A stretch of 64,000 bases of DNA from Isoetes taiwanensis (taxonomy: Eukaryota > Streptophyta > Lycopodiopsida > Isoetales > Isoetaceae), in assembly GCA_021234155.1 (NCBI GenBank), contig JAJEKV010000072.1, positions 5,576,024 to 5,640,023 on the forward strand, read 5' to 3'. Under the pieces are notes generated by a model that was not told where the DNA came from, made no database searches, and saw only the letters and a program-made list of their open reading frames with translations. The position numbers and the translations under genes are program-made. How positions within the stretch are numbered: the stretch's first letter is position 1; each line of letters starts with the position of its first letter. Positions 11,025 to 23,099 of the stretch are shown one piece after another.

Positions 11025-11142
11025 CACGTGGTGACGCCAATACCGCAGAATAGAATTCGGGTCCCCTGATTCTGCTTTACCAGCTCTTCCGATTTTCCTT
11101 AGTGTTTTCTTTTAGGGTTTTGGCCGGCTTGTTTTAGGGTTT
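11025..11142 (+). promoter_or_regulatory. Promoter-like patch: G-box and two telo-box motifs
   Basis: A palindromic G-box CACGTG (11025-11030, context GACACGTGGTGACG) lies about 85-110 bp upstream of two TAGGGTTT telo-box-like motifs (11113-11120 and 11135-11142). This motif combination is common in plant promoters and 5' leaders. The downstream 11160-11940 region is GC-richer than its surroundings, but no gene can be named. Confidence 0.35.
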
Positions 11143-11159
11143 CGGCCGTGGCAAATTTC

Positions 11160-11940
11160 TTCAATCAAGAATAGAGCTACAAGGTGCCAGATCTTCGCAA
11201 CTGCCCCTTACAAGACAAGGAAACATGTGTTGTTCATGTGCTCGTCGGGCCATCCCCTCTTCCGGATGCTCCAACTTTCCCGTCATCGATTTTGTAGCAG
11301 AGTTCGGTTGTTGGAATTTTGAGCCACAGATCCTGAACCTGGCTACCCCAAGCTTCAAATCGAGCTCAGCCTTTCTCACCATGAATCTATGCTCGGACAA
11401 CTTTGATACATAGAACAGTTGAGTTAACACAACACTTAGCAGAAATTGAAAGGATTCTGACTGAACAAATGACAGCTCCGCAGGCAGGGGCCCGTCCCTG
11501 CTCTTCATATCCAATAGTGTCGCCCCCCCTTCAGATATTTTATCTAGATTTTAGCTGCTAGCGTGGAATTGACCAGTTTGTTGAAGGAAATTTGGAAACT
11601 TTGCGAGGTCAGGACTTTGAAGCAGGGTAGTCTTCCTAGTTTCTCACTGAGGCATACGTTTTTTTGCCTTGCAATTGGATTTTGGAGTTTCTTTACCCTC
11701 CAAGCAAAATCGATCCCCAACTTCTATATTGTAGAGGAACTGCAGTTCATCTGCCATTCCAGCACACGGGAGACCCGCTCCTGGCTACCGTCGGTCGCGT
11801 GGTCCCTCCCTATATGTTCGATGGCATCCCAACTTCAGTTCCCCTATACAGAACTTTTTGGCCATACAGGGTCTCAAGAGCGATGACCCACCAATGCCGC
11901 CACTGTCCTGTCGGAATAAGAAATTCTAGATAACGAAAGA
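11160..11940. other. Unassigned island with divergent ORFs
   Basis: A minus ORF of 117 codons (11514-11161) and a plus ORF of 107 codons (11563-11886) diverge from about 11540. A second plus frame (11664-11933) contains GTAVHLPFQHTGDP and VPPYMFDGIPTSVPLYRTFW, which look protein-like but which I cannot assign. It may be a degraded exon of one plus-strand gene. No intact gene model can be built. Confidence 0.25.
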
Positions 11941-14900
11941 CGCAGTCCATCCGGTGATGCATCGCTAAGTTCAGGTGCTGGCAGGAGATAGTTTTCCTTT
12001 ACCTTAATAAAGACGATACATGAGAGGATGGGAGAACATGAGCCTAAGATCCATTGCTAATCAGGTCTTGGTAGGAGAGAGCTTTACGTTGAAGCAAAGC
12101 TTTTACATCGGCACACGTCAAATTTTATTGAAAAGAACTATACCGCATGCCATGCGTGTCGATATTTAGATAAAGCATAGAGTAGAATCTTCTCCATATA
12201 AATTACATATGAGAGATTATTATATTCTCTTATAAATATATGTAATAACATCAAATCAATCTTGCTATATGATTAAATCAACATTATAAAAGAGCAATTT
12301 TACTACTATACAGCTGCTTAAGAACATATATTTTTAATAAAAGTGATTGGCACTTCATAGTATAAAGATTAATTGTAAGGACAACTTCATTATCATCATT
12401 GCCTTCTTTAACATCAACCCGGGGGGTTCACCTCTATGTTAGGGGCATATGGCATGTGTATGCATCAGGTCGGGAGAAACCCCTATGTATACAGCTCACC
12501 CTCCATAGAAACCTCTATGTATACAGTCTTGTGTTGTCGAAGCAGAATACCCAATTCTATACTTTTACACTCAGTCTAAGCACAATTTACCCTACCCTTA
12601 ACCTTATTTTTACGTCCAGTATTTATTCGTGTAGCCTGCCCTCTACCTTACATTTACATCCAAGCTACAAATGTTGCAAGCTTCACAAGTTTTGTCGATT
12701 GCCAATGCTAAAAGTCATATTAGTTGAACTTGATTTTGCCAAAATTGCACATTTGGGATTTTATTTGTGATCGTGGAGTGGCTGTAGAGGACTGTAGATG
12801 TCGTTGAGAGGAAGGCTGGGAATTATAGGCATATGTTCTATACGATCAATGTTTTCACTATATCTACTCCCAATTGAGTTCAAATTAATCTACACTTGAC
12901 CCCAATCATGCTTAGAATTTATTTCAATGGTTTAACTCGGGATCTAGGGTTCAATTGTTCCATCTTAGTTCACAATCTTCTTTGCCACGTTGACCATAAA
13001 GCAAGCCTAGCCTAGAAGTAGAAATGCTAAAGTAACTTACAAACCCAAAGAGAATGTCAACATCTTTTTTCCATTTGTCATCTAGTGCAATCTGCATTCT
13101 GAATGATTTATGGATTGCCTCTGAATCATTTATGGATTGCCTCTGTGAATGAGTAATTTGGTGGTAGGTGAAGGAGTAATTTGGTGGCACAAATAAAGAA
13201 GGTAAAGAAGCATTCTTATATACCGAAGAATAAACATGCATCACAACCAAAATCTAAATTTGTGGACCCCAAATATTAGCAAGGTATAACTGCTCCACAT
13301 CTGTTTAAATCTAGGTGTGAACTATTGAAATTGGCAGTGGCATTTTTTCCCTTTTTATACTAACATCAGCACAATCGCAATAATCCTTCAATAAAAAAAT
13401 TATAAGTTAACCTTATAATCCCAGCTCGCACTATGTGACAATTAAAAACACATTGTGTCAATAAAAAGCACACTGTTGCCTGAGACAGAGTATCCAATTC
13501 TAATCTAAAAAAATAAATGAAGCCATAGACAATCATAATGCCAATTCAACTATGTAAATTTTATAAGTTATTTTGAACTGATCAGCTAATGAATCAGAGT
13601 AGCTTTTCAAGTACTCGCAATGCTCTATAGTTAAACATTTTCTTCCAGAATTAACCAAACTAAATCCAGTGATGATTGCAATCCATGTAGCTATATCACA
13701 TAAACAAAGTTGGAAATATGAAGCACAAACATATAAGATGCAAAATTTGACAATGGCAACAAATGGGTTCGAACTCAAGAAGCATCTAACACGCATACCG
13801 TTCTTGTAAGACTTTCAACAAAAGAAGTCTTTGAAGAATAATTGACAAATAGATTTCTCAACTGTCTACTGGTGTTGTATCAGTTGATGTGGTAATTACA
13901 ATAGTAGGACATTCTAAGAAACAGCTTGGCATTTGAATCAAGGAATTTTCAACTTGTTGGGAAACTCTTGTGCATCTTTAATTCTGCTGAATGACAACAG
14001 GCCTGCTTAATTCTCGTATCATACCTGCCTGCAAGATAGAGTCGCATGGTCTAAGAAGTTCCTGCCTGCAATAGAAACAACATGTTAAGAATACAAAAAC
14101 CATATATGTATGGCAGTCTCAGACATAATAAGGCATAGGATTTGAAACAGAGGCAAATATGTACCCCATATGCTATGGAAAACACCCTCATGGCTACACA
14201 ACAGAACATGAAATTATATGAGAAATGCCAATACATAGTATGCAATAAAAATAGGTGCACCCAATGCATTCAATTACATACAGATTTTGATACTTTTGTT
14301 AGTGCCCTATTTCTTCCCCCTTTCTGCACCCCTCAGGAATTCCAGTGCAAAAAAGCAATAGTCCTACCTTAACATTGTTATCACTTGCTTGCTTGACATC
14401 ATGATCATATGCTTGCTCTCCCTAAATCAGCTTCTAGAAACAGAAAATCCTGCACACATAACATTTAGCATTAAAATTACAAGAATTCAGGGGCAGATAC
14501 TTACCTTTCCACTAATAACCTCGTGCACAATTAGGACATCTCCCATAATCCTTGCTTCAGTATCAAAAACACAAATACCTTGATTAACATGAACTCTGGA
14601 TATTTACCTTGCAGTCTTGCTGTGTGGCACTCACCAGTTTGCATCCAACATGATGCTACATCTGTTCACCACCCACAAAGGGATAAATGAAAATGGATGG
14701 CCGCTACAGTATTTTTTCCATCACAATAATACAATATCCAGCGCGCAAGTCCTAGAATAGACCAAATACAAAACAAACTGCATTATAAAAGAGTTGTAGC
14801 ACTGAAAAAATTCATAACTTTCACCAATGAATAGATACCTTGGATACTTCATGATACATTTATGAGGGTTGTCTGACAAGCTCCTAAAGTTGATTGGATC

Positions 14901-15450
14901 TTCAAATAGAAGAAAACCACAGGCAGAGTGAAGCCATGCACAATAGCTCCAGGTATTCCAGATGCCATTAGCATCCAATCAACTCCATAGACAACAAGCT
15001 TATGGGTCGGGCTAACTAGTCTTCATTGGTGCTGACATTTTACAGTTTATTTTCAGCATGAAACTTCATGGGCAATATACATAGGCCTATATTTCTTCAG
15101 CAGCATATATCCCAATATTATGATCAGCCAAATGAGCCATCCCTTTCAAGCATTCAGTACCATGCATGAAAAAAGATCATGTCAATGGTGATCATGTTAG
15201 CATCCTGAAAGATCAAAACATAACAAGAATTACTAAAACAAAAAAATCATATGGAAATTATGTTGAGCTGATAGGTTTACATAGCATTGAACACATTTTT
15301 CCAACCAGTCGTTGCTCCACAACCACTCACTTGCACGTCCTGAATACAAAATGGTAACGACCTCCACCAAATTCAAAACGCGTTGTCCATCCCCAACTCA
15401 GCATAATGATCCCTCAATATAATGATTAGAACAGTGGCAGTAACATTAAT
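11940..15450. other. AT-rich stretch without a recognisable gene
   Basis: ORFs up to 123 codons occur but lack conserved motifs or consistent frames. A two-copy duplication at 13102-13145 (GAATNATTTATGGATTGCCT twice) and a following pair of GAGTAATTTGGTGG motifs are the only structure noticed. Confidence 0.5.
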
Positions 15451-15452
15451 TG

Positions 15453-15500
15453 AAGGAAGGAAGGAAGTTTATTTTAACATCTGTAACGGACCTGGCCACT
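15453..15500 (-). mobile_element. Retroposon 3' end with (TTCC)n tail
   Basis: Plus-strand GAAGGAAGGAAG (15453-15467) followed by TTTATTTTAACATC resembles the end of the 2.3-kb unit (GAAG repeats, then TATATTTTTACGTC). On the minus strand this is a 3' terminus TTAAAATAAA then CTTCC repeats. The body upstream on the minus strand cannot be delimited. Confidence 0.4.
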
Positions 15501-17536
15501 TAATGGTTCAGTATACGCATTTGTGTATGGTACGTATATGAGTTGTATATGTACTTGTGGCATGCATGCAGCATGAGCTCATGTAAACAAAGGGTTTACA
15601 AAAAGGCAATGTTGGGAAGAGGGCTTTTGGCAAACGTGGCTTTTTGCAAGAGAAGGAGCATGAAGGCAGAGAAGGATCGCGCTCCGAGAATTGCAGAGCT
15701 TGAAGAGACTGCATCAAATCTTTTTCTCAGGTGGGGTTTTGCTGAGTTTCTTATGGATTCAATTGAGTTGCATGAGCTGCTGTGGATGGATAGTTACATG
15801 CTTATGCTTTTGGGTCAAGGATTCATTGATCAAGTTTGTACTTGCTTTGGTAGAGCATGTAAGGCAATGAATTGCACGTATTCTGGAATAGGCTGTTTCT
15901 TGAGATGTTCCCTTGAAATTGTTGTGAAGAGGCTGGTTTGCTTACGAAAGAGTCAACTGAAAATTAGTTAACAAGAATGAATCAGAGCATATGGGCCCTA
16001 AGTTGCAAGTGGGCATGGATGATTCACTCCGGAATTGGTAGAAAACGGCCTGATTTATAAGAGCAAGTGCCGTCTTGATTGAATCAGGGATTTATATGGA
16101 TTCTCTGCATGGATTAAGAAATATTCAAAGTGGCTTCAACAATTAAGATTGGAGTAAAAAAATGGTCCAGAATCATTGAGGAGCAGGTCGAAATTGCTTA
16201 TAGTGGGTCAGTTTAGCTTTGGAAAGTGCCGTTTTGATGCTGCTGTGCCGTTTTAAGCATGATTGGTAGTAATTTAGGTGTTTTAGTTCTATGAGAGGCT
16301 GCAAAATCCAAGCAAAATCAGAGCTAAATATCCATAAGAAGGACCGATTTGGTAATCTAAAGGGTCGATTTGGGCCTGGAATGGATCGAATTGGCTGTGG
16401 GTCATGGGAAGATGGAGGATTGATGCCGAAATCAGAGCCGGAAGAGCCCAAAATACGTTTCCTTTCTTCCTGTAATTTTTTTATAGGTCCTTATTTGTTG
16501 TTATTCATATTTCGGTTGCTAGTTTGTTGCTTTTGGTCAATTGTTAGGATATTATATTAAGCTATAAAACTAAGAAACCATGGAGATAATAAGTTTGCAC
16601 TTTGACTTAAGGAAGTGGAAGAACATAACCGGTTCTGAGATGAGCAGCTGGGCAGAGTTCCAAGTAAGAGAAATCTATGAATGTATAAGGTTAATAGTTA
16701 CAATTGGAGGAAACATGTATTAACGAAGATAATATACATTTTAAGACTAAAATGTCTAGAACTATTGAAAATTGGTATTTCTTGGCTCTTGGAGATGGGA
16801 TTCAGCCTAGGGATCAGTTGCCAGATATTATATGCAGTTACGGTCACGAGACCTTAGAGATTTTTAAGCCGAAAGAGGACGAATTTTGAGTTTTACATTA
16901 GACGCACTAATAAATCCCTTAGCTAAGGAAGGTGGGTTTTTAATTGAAATATTAAAAACCTTAGCTAACAATTGTTAAAGATAAATTAAAGAGTGGAACC
17001 TTGGAGATCAAGTGAAGTTGGGCCGAGAAAGCAATATGAGGTATATGGAGTGTCCAGATGAGGCTATGGCATGGGGCACTGTAAGCCTAAGTGTACAACT
17101 GTAAGTTTTTAAGTTGTTGAGCTATATTTTATCAGAGGCATCATAGCTAATGGATTATCCTCATGGGAGAATGGTTCTGAGGTAAGTTTGCATTGTTTGG
17201 AATGTTGTTTTCCTTGTTCAGTGAGGTACATAGGTATGGGAGCTACATCAATGATAGTTAGGCTTGTGACTTCCTCAACGTGTTTGGATCAGTAACTTAG
17301 CTACTTCAACATGGGCAAGTTGTACAGGCAACATCGGCAAGAGTATGATCTAGGCACATTTATAGTAAATTCTCTAATGAACGCACATGTTATGGTCTTT
17401 GCATTGTTCCACTGTCGTTCTTGATATTACGTTATGTACTTGGAACCTCCGGGGTCGGGCTTCTAGGTTCGGTGGCCTAGGTTGTTCCGGCATTACTCAT
17501 GTCATCTGTGATTCTCTGTGATATGTTCTTGTGCTT
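15500..17536. other. No identifiable gene
   Basis: A 142-codon plus ORF (15543-15971) includes RAPRIAELEETASNLFLRW but has no recognised domain, and its start overlaps repeat sequence. The rest is AT-rich, with short inverted motifs such as CCCTTAGCTAAGG near 16916. I see no supported gene. Confidence 0.4.
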
Positions 17537-18297
17537 TGTGACACCCAAGCGTGGCATCCTAAGGTGGAAGGGGATGCACGTCAACTCTTGTGAACTCCAT
17601 GGTAAGAGGTCCTCCAAATGGGGCGTGGGGCCGGGAAGGGTATCTTTATACGAGGTTCACCCCATCAACTCATGCCAGCCAACGGCTCGGAATGTGAGTT
17701 TGGCCGGGCATTTCTCTCATAACGGCCCGCATGTAGGTCGGCCGAGCTTCCCATTGTCCCGAGCTATGTGTCATGATGGTTTGGTATTTTTGACTATGTC
17801 TTTGCTTCGATGTTCATGTTGATATTTCCTTGGATTATGTTGTCATTGTCTTAGCAATAAGATGTACTCACGTAGGATTTTCCGTCGTGTTTATGCTTAT
17901 CCGAGATTTCCGTGAGTATTCCATGCATGCGATTAGCGACCGAGGATCCCCACTTAGTCCGCGAGGACTAACCCCATGAGTGCATGTGCGTTGAATAAGC
18001 AAGGGATGGCAAAGAAGGTCGCGGTGAGGATCGTGGTTGAGCGAAGCTCCTGGGTTGAATTGTTCACAATTAGCTGTTATATTTGTTGAGAATATGGATT
18101 CTTTGGATGTAATGTTATATGATTATATTGAGATCATAAATATTTGCTTATTGAGTTTTGAGCGTGTCATTTCAACTGTGCAAGAGTAAGATTCAATTCT
18201 TCACCATATCCAATTGTTTGTCACACAAACCTAGAATTAGCACAGTATTGACAGGATCCCGAGTTGCCTAGAAGGTCAACTCGGCAGGCTCGTCACA
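17537..18297 (+). repeat. Possible solo LTR
   Basis: The segment begins TGTGACACCC and ends GCTCGTCACA. This gives TG...CA ends with 6-bp terminal inverted repeats (TGTGAC/GTCACA), like many plant Ty3/gypsy LTRs and like the LTRs of the array at 33.4 kb (TGTGACG...CGTCACA). Length is 761 bp. The 5-bp flanks (TGCTT and ACATC) do not match, and no primer binding site follows, so it may be a fragment or a coincidental boundary. Confidence 0.35.
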
Positions 18298-18394
18298 ACA
18301 TCCACGGAGGCCAGAGGCCTATGAGACGGTACATGCAGAGAACAAGCCAAAAACCCCAACACAAAAAACAAACAATGTAACTGTGCAGGAGATC

Positions 18395-18448
18395 CCTACT
18401 ACCGGGATGAAAAAACCCCCACTTGGGAGGAAAAACCCTAACAGTAGG
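18395..18448 (-). other. Conserved hairpin in LINE-A 3' untranslated region, copy C
   Basis: Arms CCTACT (18395-18400) and AGTAGG (18443-18448) are complementary. On the minus strand the core reads AGGGTTTTTCC, CCC-AAGT-GGG, GGTTTTTTCATCCC. It lies just after the ORF2 end at 18452. Confidence 0.6.
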
Positions 18449-18451
18449 CTC

Positions 18452-21400
18452 TCAAATACCATGCCCCCGAAGAGCAAGTCTGACGGCCGAAATCTGCAGG
18501 ATGTAAGCACCCAGTCGCGCTACCATAGGTGATGCGAGTAACTGATGTAGCGGTGTGTCAGAGCATCTAAGATCAGTGTGCAATGCTCGGACATGGGAAT
18601 ATGCTGGGCACCGCTGGAGGGCATGGTGCTCATCCTCTATCACGTGCATCTCACAACACTGACATATCCTCTCCTCCCTGGGGATCCCGTGCCGCCATTC
18701 ACCCCCCAACACTGTTTCAATTACGAGGTAATGGGAACCCGTCCTTATGGCGAAATAGCTCTCGGTTTCTTCCGCGAGATGTGTGTGCTTTCAAACCGAT
18801 GGGGTCTATGCTCAAGGCCTGATTAATCTGAGCGTGATAATGCTTTGTCTTGGGCTTTGCAAGAGTAGAGGCATCCCACAGAGTGGCAGCATAGCCCGCA
18901 TCCAATTGCCCATTTTTATGCGCTCGAATCGCCCGGTGCCACCATCCGTTGGTAATCCATAGACCACCTCATAAACCATCCCTTACGATTGCTTCGTGCC
19001 ATACCCTCTTCGGCCCGGCTGGGGCCCTGCGTTAACAACACGGGGCTTTGGGAGGCAAGCGATGCTCATCCATCCCATCCACCTTATGGAAGCAAGTAAG
19101 ATGCCGCATAGCGAATCTTTGTAAAGGCCAGAACCCCGTCTCATACAACAAAATCGATACGATGCGGTGTCCTTCACTCCCAAGCTATATGTCAAGAAAG
19201 TTTTCGCACCCTTTCCAACCTATCCCACGTGTTTTTAAGCTAACCACTGGATCCCAAACCTCCACCCCATATAGCAGTGCAGAGCTCGGCCAAAGCCCTA
19301 AACAGTGTGCTCTCCTCACCCAATCCGCGAGATCTATCCCAAGAACACGCCAAGCGTTTTTGCGCATATAGAGCCTTCCAAACCTTTTAGGCTCTCCTCT
19401 CCATACACTCATCCCACATCATATTAGTAGTGAAATCAATTCCCGTGATACTTGAAGCTCCGCACCATCTCCACTTCCCTCCCCCCCCGTAATATAACTC
19501 CGGGATAGGGTGTTGCGAGGGACAGATCGCGAGAAGCTTAGTTTTGTGCAAGTTCACTTCAAGCATTCCCGTTGCCCCACGTAACCCACCGAGGGCATCC
19601 AAATGCTGCTGCATACTACTGGCCGTGTGGGCTAGCAAACCTACATCATCCGCATATAGTAACTGGCTCACAGAGGTCGAATCAGATAATTGCACCCCGG
19701 CTCCTCCATGGTGCTGCATCCACGTCTCCAAGCTATCAATGTACAACCCAAAGAGCGTTGGAGACAACGGGCAGCCCTGCTTAACTCCCATAGTGCTAGC
19801 TACCAGCCGATCTTCATAAGGCGGCAAAGATAAATCCCATCATAAAGCTGGTGCACCACATTCTGCAACTCCTGTGGAAGTCGCAATTCTTGCAACCTCT
19901 GCCACATCATGTCTCTGGGGACGGTATCATATGCAGTCTTAAAATCTACAAAGCAACAATACAAGTCCTGTCTCGCATTCCAGCTTGCCTCCATCAACAC
20001 TCTCAAAGTGAAGATATGGTCTGGTCGTGGAGTGAGCCGGGCTGGGCGCCCGCCTGCCAATTGCCCGCACCCCCGCCTCCTCTCGGTCCACTTAGTGAGT
20101 TTCTTCTCCACCACCCCCTGCCAGAGCTTTGCAAACAAATGAGCTTACCATAATCATCCGGTAATTCGCTGGCTCATCCGTCTTACCAGCTTTATGAACA
20201 GGAACAACCTTACTAACCATCCACTCCTGGGGAAGCCCCTCCCTCAGAGCCTGGTTAATGATCACCGTCAGGGCCCCTACCATAGATGGGCCACCCCATT
20301 TCAACAGCTCGGCCTGCAGCCCTCAGAAATCCTTTGCCTTGCCATTCGCCCGGATGCCTCGAGACCCCTTTGGACATCCTCCCCGCATGAGCTGCAGCAC
20401 CTCTCCTACCTGATCCGGGACCCTGGCATTAGCTCCTGGGGGGTCATATAACTCCTGCAAGCGGTGCATCCATTGCTCCACACTTACATTACCAGCCACC
20501 TGGCACTTCTGGTATAACACCTTACGCCAAAAAGCTTTTGGCTCTGCCATGAGCATGTCAAACAGGCGCTGCTGGGTTTCTGCCATGTATCTCCCCTTCT
20601 TGGCTTTTAGGAAGAGCTTATAGTCTTACAGGCCTGTGGCCGCAATTGTGGATCTCTGACCAAGCACAGCTGGCTCTTTAGAGCCTTGCAATCAGCATCA
20701 AACCACGGGTTCTCAGGAAAATGCGCGGTGTCCCTCCTTGGAGGGCCCTTCCTTTACAAAGGAAGCACCAAGGTACATGCGGCCCTCACCAGCCATGCAC
20801 ACCTGTCTTGTAGTGGGTAGAAGCTATCAAACCCCTGTAACTCCCGCACCAACACAGATTCATACTGTCCCTACTTCTGATAGCGTGGGATGTATGGTAA
20901 TCCTCCACGCCCCCTTTGCGGTTTCTCCACTATTGAGTGCTCCCAATTCAGCATGACATAAAGTGGGTAGTGATCTGACAAAGCCTCCTCATCCCCTGTG
21001 CTTGTGCCAATGGAGAAGTGTGTAACCATGTCAAGTGCTGCTACTTCGGGCGAAAGGTAATCCAACACACTAGCTCCCCCATCCTGCCTATCACTCCTGC
21101 AAGTAACACCCCCTGAGTGTGGCCATCGCTGCATACCATTACAAATTACCATGTCAAAAACCTGGCAGAGTTGGACCAGCTGCCTGCCAAATGGTCTAGC
21201 CACCATATCCTGGGAGTGCCGTGTATGTTGAATAGCGGCTATCTCAAGCCAAAGCGGATCAGCATTAGCGTCGCCTTGGAGGTCACCGATCGCAAATGCG
21301 CGCCCGTCACGAGCATTGAAATCTCCCAAAAAAAGCACATCCCCTCGCTGCCTATAGCGGTCTATGTCATCATACGCTTTTCTATACGACATCGGACATC

Positions 21401-21880
21401 TCAGGGTTCCGTGATCATGTACCGGTAGAACTTAGAGCCCGCATGGGGAATGTAGCGACTAGCAAGAAACAATGGGACATGACCGGGCTCTAATACCGAT
21501 TACCCACATGTAGCGGTTAAATGCATCGAACTTCTGAAGTGTGATCTTTGCATGCTAAAGCGCCCCTAAAGTAGCAAGCCACTCCACCGCCACCGGCGTG
21601 CGCCATGGCTCATTAGCAAGTGAGAAATGCCGATGTCGATGCCCTTCATACTCCCATGTCTCCTCGCGGGAAGACGATGTCCATGTCTGTCGCGATCCCA
21701 TTCAAGCCACGCCCTTACGCCGCGGAAAGCCCCTACAATTCCGAGAAAACCATGCGAAGACACTTTCCCCTCTTGAATCGGCCGCGGGACCCATCCGAGT
21801 GCCCGAGGATGCCGCTTTGTGGTTGGAATAACTTCGGGCAGCCCTCTCACGGGACCACGATGGATGTCTTTGCGATTGTG
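18452..21880 (-). pseudogene. LINE-A ORF2 relic: endonuclease, RT, Cys/His tail
   Basis: Endonuclease of the APE type: a degraded N-terminal half (about 21880-21400), then 21392-20871 with DVLFLGDFNARDG and ALSDHYPLYVML (the SDH signature). Reverse transcriptase: WMVSKVVPVHKAGK (20304-20092 frame), CCFVDFKTAYDTVPRDMMW (20138-19800), GVKQGCPLSPTLFGLYID and LLYADD (19827-19387; YADD at 19656-19645), so the catalytic Asp codons are still present. C-terminus: ICQCCEMHVIEDEHHALQRC (18712-18452), a C-C-H-C zinc-knuckle-like motif. At least six frameshifts separate these parts, so it cannot make a full enzyme. It would have nicked target DNA and reverse-transcribed the LINE RNA. Confidence 0.85.
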
Positions 21881-22088
21881 GAAGGCCTCAATCCGCCCTC
21901 TCCCCCCGCCTGCCTAGCCTAATGCCCCCGGGCCGCTCTGCCCCTGCGGCCTTGGGATTGCGTGCTCTTTGCTCCCGCAACTGTATCGACGAGGGAGGCA
22001 CATATACCTTCATCTTGCCATTAACCAAACCAGCAGCCCCTCCGACTTTTGTCGAATCTCTCTTATCTTGACCAGCTCTTGGCTTCTT

Positions 22089-23038
22089 TCACCGTTGTTG
22101 CGGTGGCGTGAGATCCGGATCCGGTATATGGGCGTACCTTTCAAATCGGCCGATGCGGTGCAACAACAAAGATTTTGCCTCCCAATCCAAGACTGCAAAC
22201 TTAACTAGCCGAGGTCTCATGTTCGGTCCGCCGACCTTGATTGGACTCTTGATAACCAAATGCTGTAATTGGAGCTTTGCAAGTACCAGGGTGGTAAGCT
22301 TACCTGGCAAATCCTCGCCTTGCTCCTCCGGCAATCCCGCCTTTAATAAGGTTGAGGCGTGCACGGATGTCTTGCTCCTCACGGTACCGCCTGATTCCCT
22401 CGAGCCATCTCGGCCTCGCATGGGGTGCCGGTGCGGACGACCGTGGTGCACTCGGACTCGTTTCACCTCCATTCGAGGTCCCGTGATCTCTTTGCGTAAG
22501 TGGGCCATATGGTTCTCTATATGTGAGCATCTTCCCTGACATCTCCTGCTTTTAATCGCCTTTGCTTCATCAAGGAATTGGAGCCTCCCCCGCACCGCTT
22601 CCACATCCTTTTCCTTAGCATCTATCCGACCAGCCATGCTTGTGACTTGTACAATCTGCTGCAGCAGCCCCTTCATGTCAGCCCGTGCTTGCGCCATGTC
22701 TTCCATCCACTGCTGGTGGACCTTATCCAAGCGGTGCCCCATCTCCGTGACTAGCGGTGTTGTTGCTTGTATCTCCCCTCTTATCTGGTCATTAGCCTTT
22801 TGGGCTCCCCTGCAATCATAATCCCCGAGCCGAACTTCCACAAGGGAAATTCGCTCCTTCTGTTGGAGAAACTGCTTCTTGAGCGCAGCCCCTGGCAGTT
22901 GGTCCCGTGATGCCTCCAAGCTTGCCAGCTTAGCCTGGAGGGAACCGGCCGTACAACCCTGATTGCCTCAGCCTGTGATTTCTGATCTGATGGGGACGAG
23001 GTATCCAAATTGCGGGCTCTTTTCTTCAACGCATGCAT
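22089..23038 (-). pseudogene. LINE-A ORF1 relic (coiled-coil protein)
   Basis: The frame starts at an ATG at 23038 (MHALKKRARNLDTSSPSDQK) and shifts near 22930 into a 276-codon frame. That part is rich in heptad-like Leu/Ile/Glu/Lys sequence (LKKQFLQQKERISLVEVRL, MAGRIDAKEKDVEAVRGRL), as expected for the coiled-coil ORF1 protein that binds LINE RNA. Its C-terminal part (VLDWEAKSLLLHRIG, IPDPDLTPPQQR) has the look of the RNA-binding segment seen in such proteins. A further frameshift near 22100 leads to IREIRQKSEGLLVWLMAR. The assignment rests on position and coiled-coil character rather than on a recognised catalytic motif. Confidence 0.65.
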
Positions 23039-23099
23039 GCTGTCAGGGGTTTGCCATGGAGGTCGGGCCGTGGGAAGGATGGACGTGGGGCAGCAGAAG

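Noticed and set aside
22108-22539. 143-codon plus ORF
   Set aside because: Antisense shadow of the LINE-A ORF1 relic.
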